DNA of 64,000 nucleotides from Cercis canadensis (lineage: Eukaryota > Streptophyta > Magnoliopsida > Fabales > Fabaceae), in contig QAOA01007022.1 in assembly GCA_003255065.1 (NCBI GenBank), forward strand, positions 608,420 through 672,419. The letters are read 5' to 3'. The notes below the pieces were generated by a model. That model saw nothing but the letters and a program-made list of their open reading frames with translations. It was not told the DNA's origin and made no database searches. Shown here one piece after another: positions 62,227-64,000 of this stretch (its first letter is position 1; every line of letters starts with the position of its first letter). The position numbers were made by a program, and so were the translations under genes.

Positions 62227-64000
62227 CGTTTTCTTCCCTCACACCTTGATCTGGTATTGCATGAACGTAGAGTATAAAAAATGGTTGGACAGGACGTATG
62301 TCTTGTCCAAAGGGTTGTAACATGGCCATTCCCTAAAATAAATAACCAAGTCTTCAGCTTACGTGTGCACCAACTTGGCCATATGTTTTGCATTAAAATT
62401 AGCCTCAGTGTGAATATGCTTCGTCCATAATGATCAAACACCCTGTCGTCTACATTCATTCAAAAATGTAGGGTGTGTCTTGAGATTTAATTTTTTTTCA
62501 CCAAAAAAAAAATTGAATTAAATTGCAAAATATATATATATTTTTTCTTTTTTGTGCTTATAGGTGTGATATAAGATAGATTAGATGTATTAAAACTAAG
62601 ATTTGAACGTGTAGGAAAATTTTACCAAAGTTTTCTTTCATACTTATCTCACCGTCTCTTTCAGTAAACATAGATTTAAAGATGAAACCATTGTTTTTCA
62701 CTCCCCATTGCACTTTTATTTTACTATTCTTGTCATAATCTTGAGAAAAAATAATGCTACTTTGCATTTAAATTTTGATTGGACTTACTTAAATTTTCAT
62801 TAAACCCACTTGAGTCTTTTATGCAAGTTATATTTTACACACATTTCCACATAATGTGTAATATATCATTTGATAGTCCTTTAGTGTAGAGGTGGTATCA
62901 TAATTAGAATTTTACTTTGAAGTGTGGATAACCATAAGTAGAAGTGCCTAATTGTAATAGACCTGATGTTGTCTCAACATGGAAGAAAGCAAGTTGCTCT
63001 TGGAAATACAGTGATATTTTGGTGTAGGGCCTTTAAATTGGGCAACTTGGCATGGTCCCCCATAATAGTTGAGATACTAGTTAAATAAGCACATATACAA
63101 GTTTGATGCACTCAATTACCATATATACTAGTTAAATTGGGCAATTATCATTTATGAAGTAATGGGGTCCTCATTCTCATATTCAAGCTTCACAAGTTAT
63201 TAGGGGACGGTTTTATGACTATCTTTCATAGCATTGATGATACAAAAAGCTGCAATGAAGGAGTGTGTCCCATCATATTAGAAACTAAACTCCCAACAAG
63301 AAACCGATTCAAATTCATTGATTCAATCAATGTACTATAAGGATACAAGAGGGGATTAATAGCTGTAAGTATGTGACCATTATTGGTCTTGGGGTCCATA
63401 GTTGGTTTCCGTTGAAGTGATCATAATCGCGAAGGGAATCTTAGATATAATTAAGTCATTAAATGTAGTATAATACTGGGAGATTTAAGTAATTTACAGT
63501 ATTTAAATCTTTGTTCTCATGTAACATATCAAAGAAAATGACTTATAAGGGTATATTTAGTTGTAGAAAAAATTTTAGAAACATAAAAAAGAAATTAAAA
63601 ACTTGCATCCAAAATAGTTGAAAAATGATAAGTTTTTCGAAGTTAATGTAGCAATAAGCTTACATGCAAAGCTATTTAACAAGGAAAGTTACAACATGGA
63701 AGGGAAAAAAAAAAAGATGGATAGTTGAAGTTTGAATTGTCTATTTGATTCTGGGACTGAATCTTTTCTTACCCCTGGGGTGAATAGCAAATGTGGCTAT
63801 CTTCTGTTTTCACCATCTAGCATTTCATTCATTTATCTCAGACAGCTACGTATGCATGAAAGTTCAATCCAATCAATCTTATACTTGGGATTATGATTGT
63901 GTAACATATCAGTCAAAACTTAAATATGTGTCAGTGTTACAACTTTTATTGCTTCCCAATCCCAACAGCCTAGTAGTTGAAATGGTTGTATAATTATTTG

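Larger units (their letters stand above)
60005..64000. other. Intergenic region upstream of the KCS gene
   Basis: No gene is supported. It holds a poly-T run near 60447-60460, a GA microsatellite (60606-60624) and one MITE (61701-62226). After 62.3 kb I see only AT-rich sequence with short frames. Confidence 0.5.

Noticed and set aside
1-64000. Search for tRNA, rRNA, CRISPR, prophage or bacterial-type operons
   Set aside because: No T-loop/acceptor combinations, rRNA-like conserved blocks or spaced repeats were seen; gene structure is that of a plant nuclear genome throughout.

Overview
This window is nuclear DNA from a eudicot plant, probably a woody or rosid-type species, although the species cannot be named from the sequence. 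The evidence is AT-rich intergenic DNA, GT-AG introns of about 90-1900 bases, plant-only gene families (NAC, IQD, KCS), and many small non-autonomous DNA transposons with inverted ends. There is no bacterial, organellar or viral gene content, no CRISPR array, and I found no rRNA or tRNA gene.

Layout. 1-8.8 kb is gene-free intergenic DNA with one clear MITE (4277-4668). 8805-10459 (+) is a three-exon NAC transcription factor of the NST/SND1 secondary-wall clade. 10.5-30.9 kb is a gene desert of about 20 kb. It holds a 600-bp foldback element, a hAT element with a transposase tail, three decayed RNase-H-like (LINE-type) fragments, and one unexplained 52-codon minus-strand ORF. 30922-33117 (+) is a five-exon IQD calmodulin-binding protein. 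33.1-38.4 kb holds two further long-TIR elements. 38414-49236 (+) is a local array of L-gulonolactone-oxidase-like genes: an intact four-exon gene, a broken copy split by a 564-bp hAT-type MITE, and a second intact four-exon gene. 52044-55580 (+) is an eight-coding-exon triple-RRM protein of the hnRNP Q/LIF2 type. 56961-57458 (-) is a small uncharacterised, probably plastid protein, followed by a stray frameshifted GULLO exon fragment. 58273-59880 (-) is an intronless 3-ketoacyl-CoA synthase. 60-64 kb is intergenic with another MITE that has perfect 9-bp target duplications.

How the genes relate. They do not form a pathway or operon. Two have roles in extracellular or surface layers (NST/SND1 in secondary walls, KCS in very-long-chain fatty acids for wax, cutin and suberin), but I infer no functional linkage. 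The GULLO array is the only real gene cluster and shows duplication and decay.

Sequence quality. The window contains 13 isolated N bases. Eleven are flanked by near-identical direct copies of 5 to about 280 bp, and the other two sit inside homopolymers. This looks like overlapping contig ends (or two haplotypes) abutted instead of merged, so short tandem duplications at these points, including one in the GULLO-1 promoter, should not be read as biology. I did not find a convincing previously undescribed system. The best leads are the foldback MULE-like family, the 52-codon ORF and the GULLO array.
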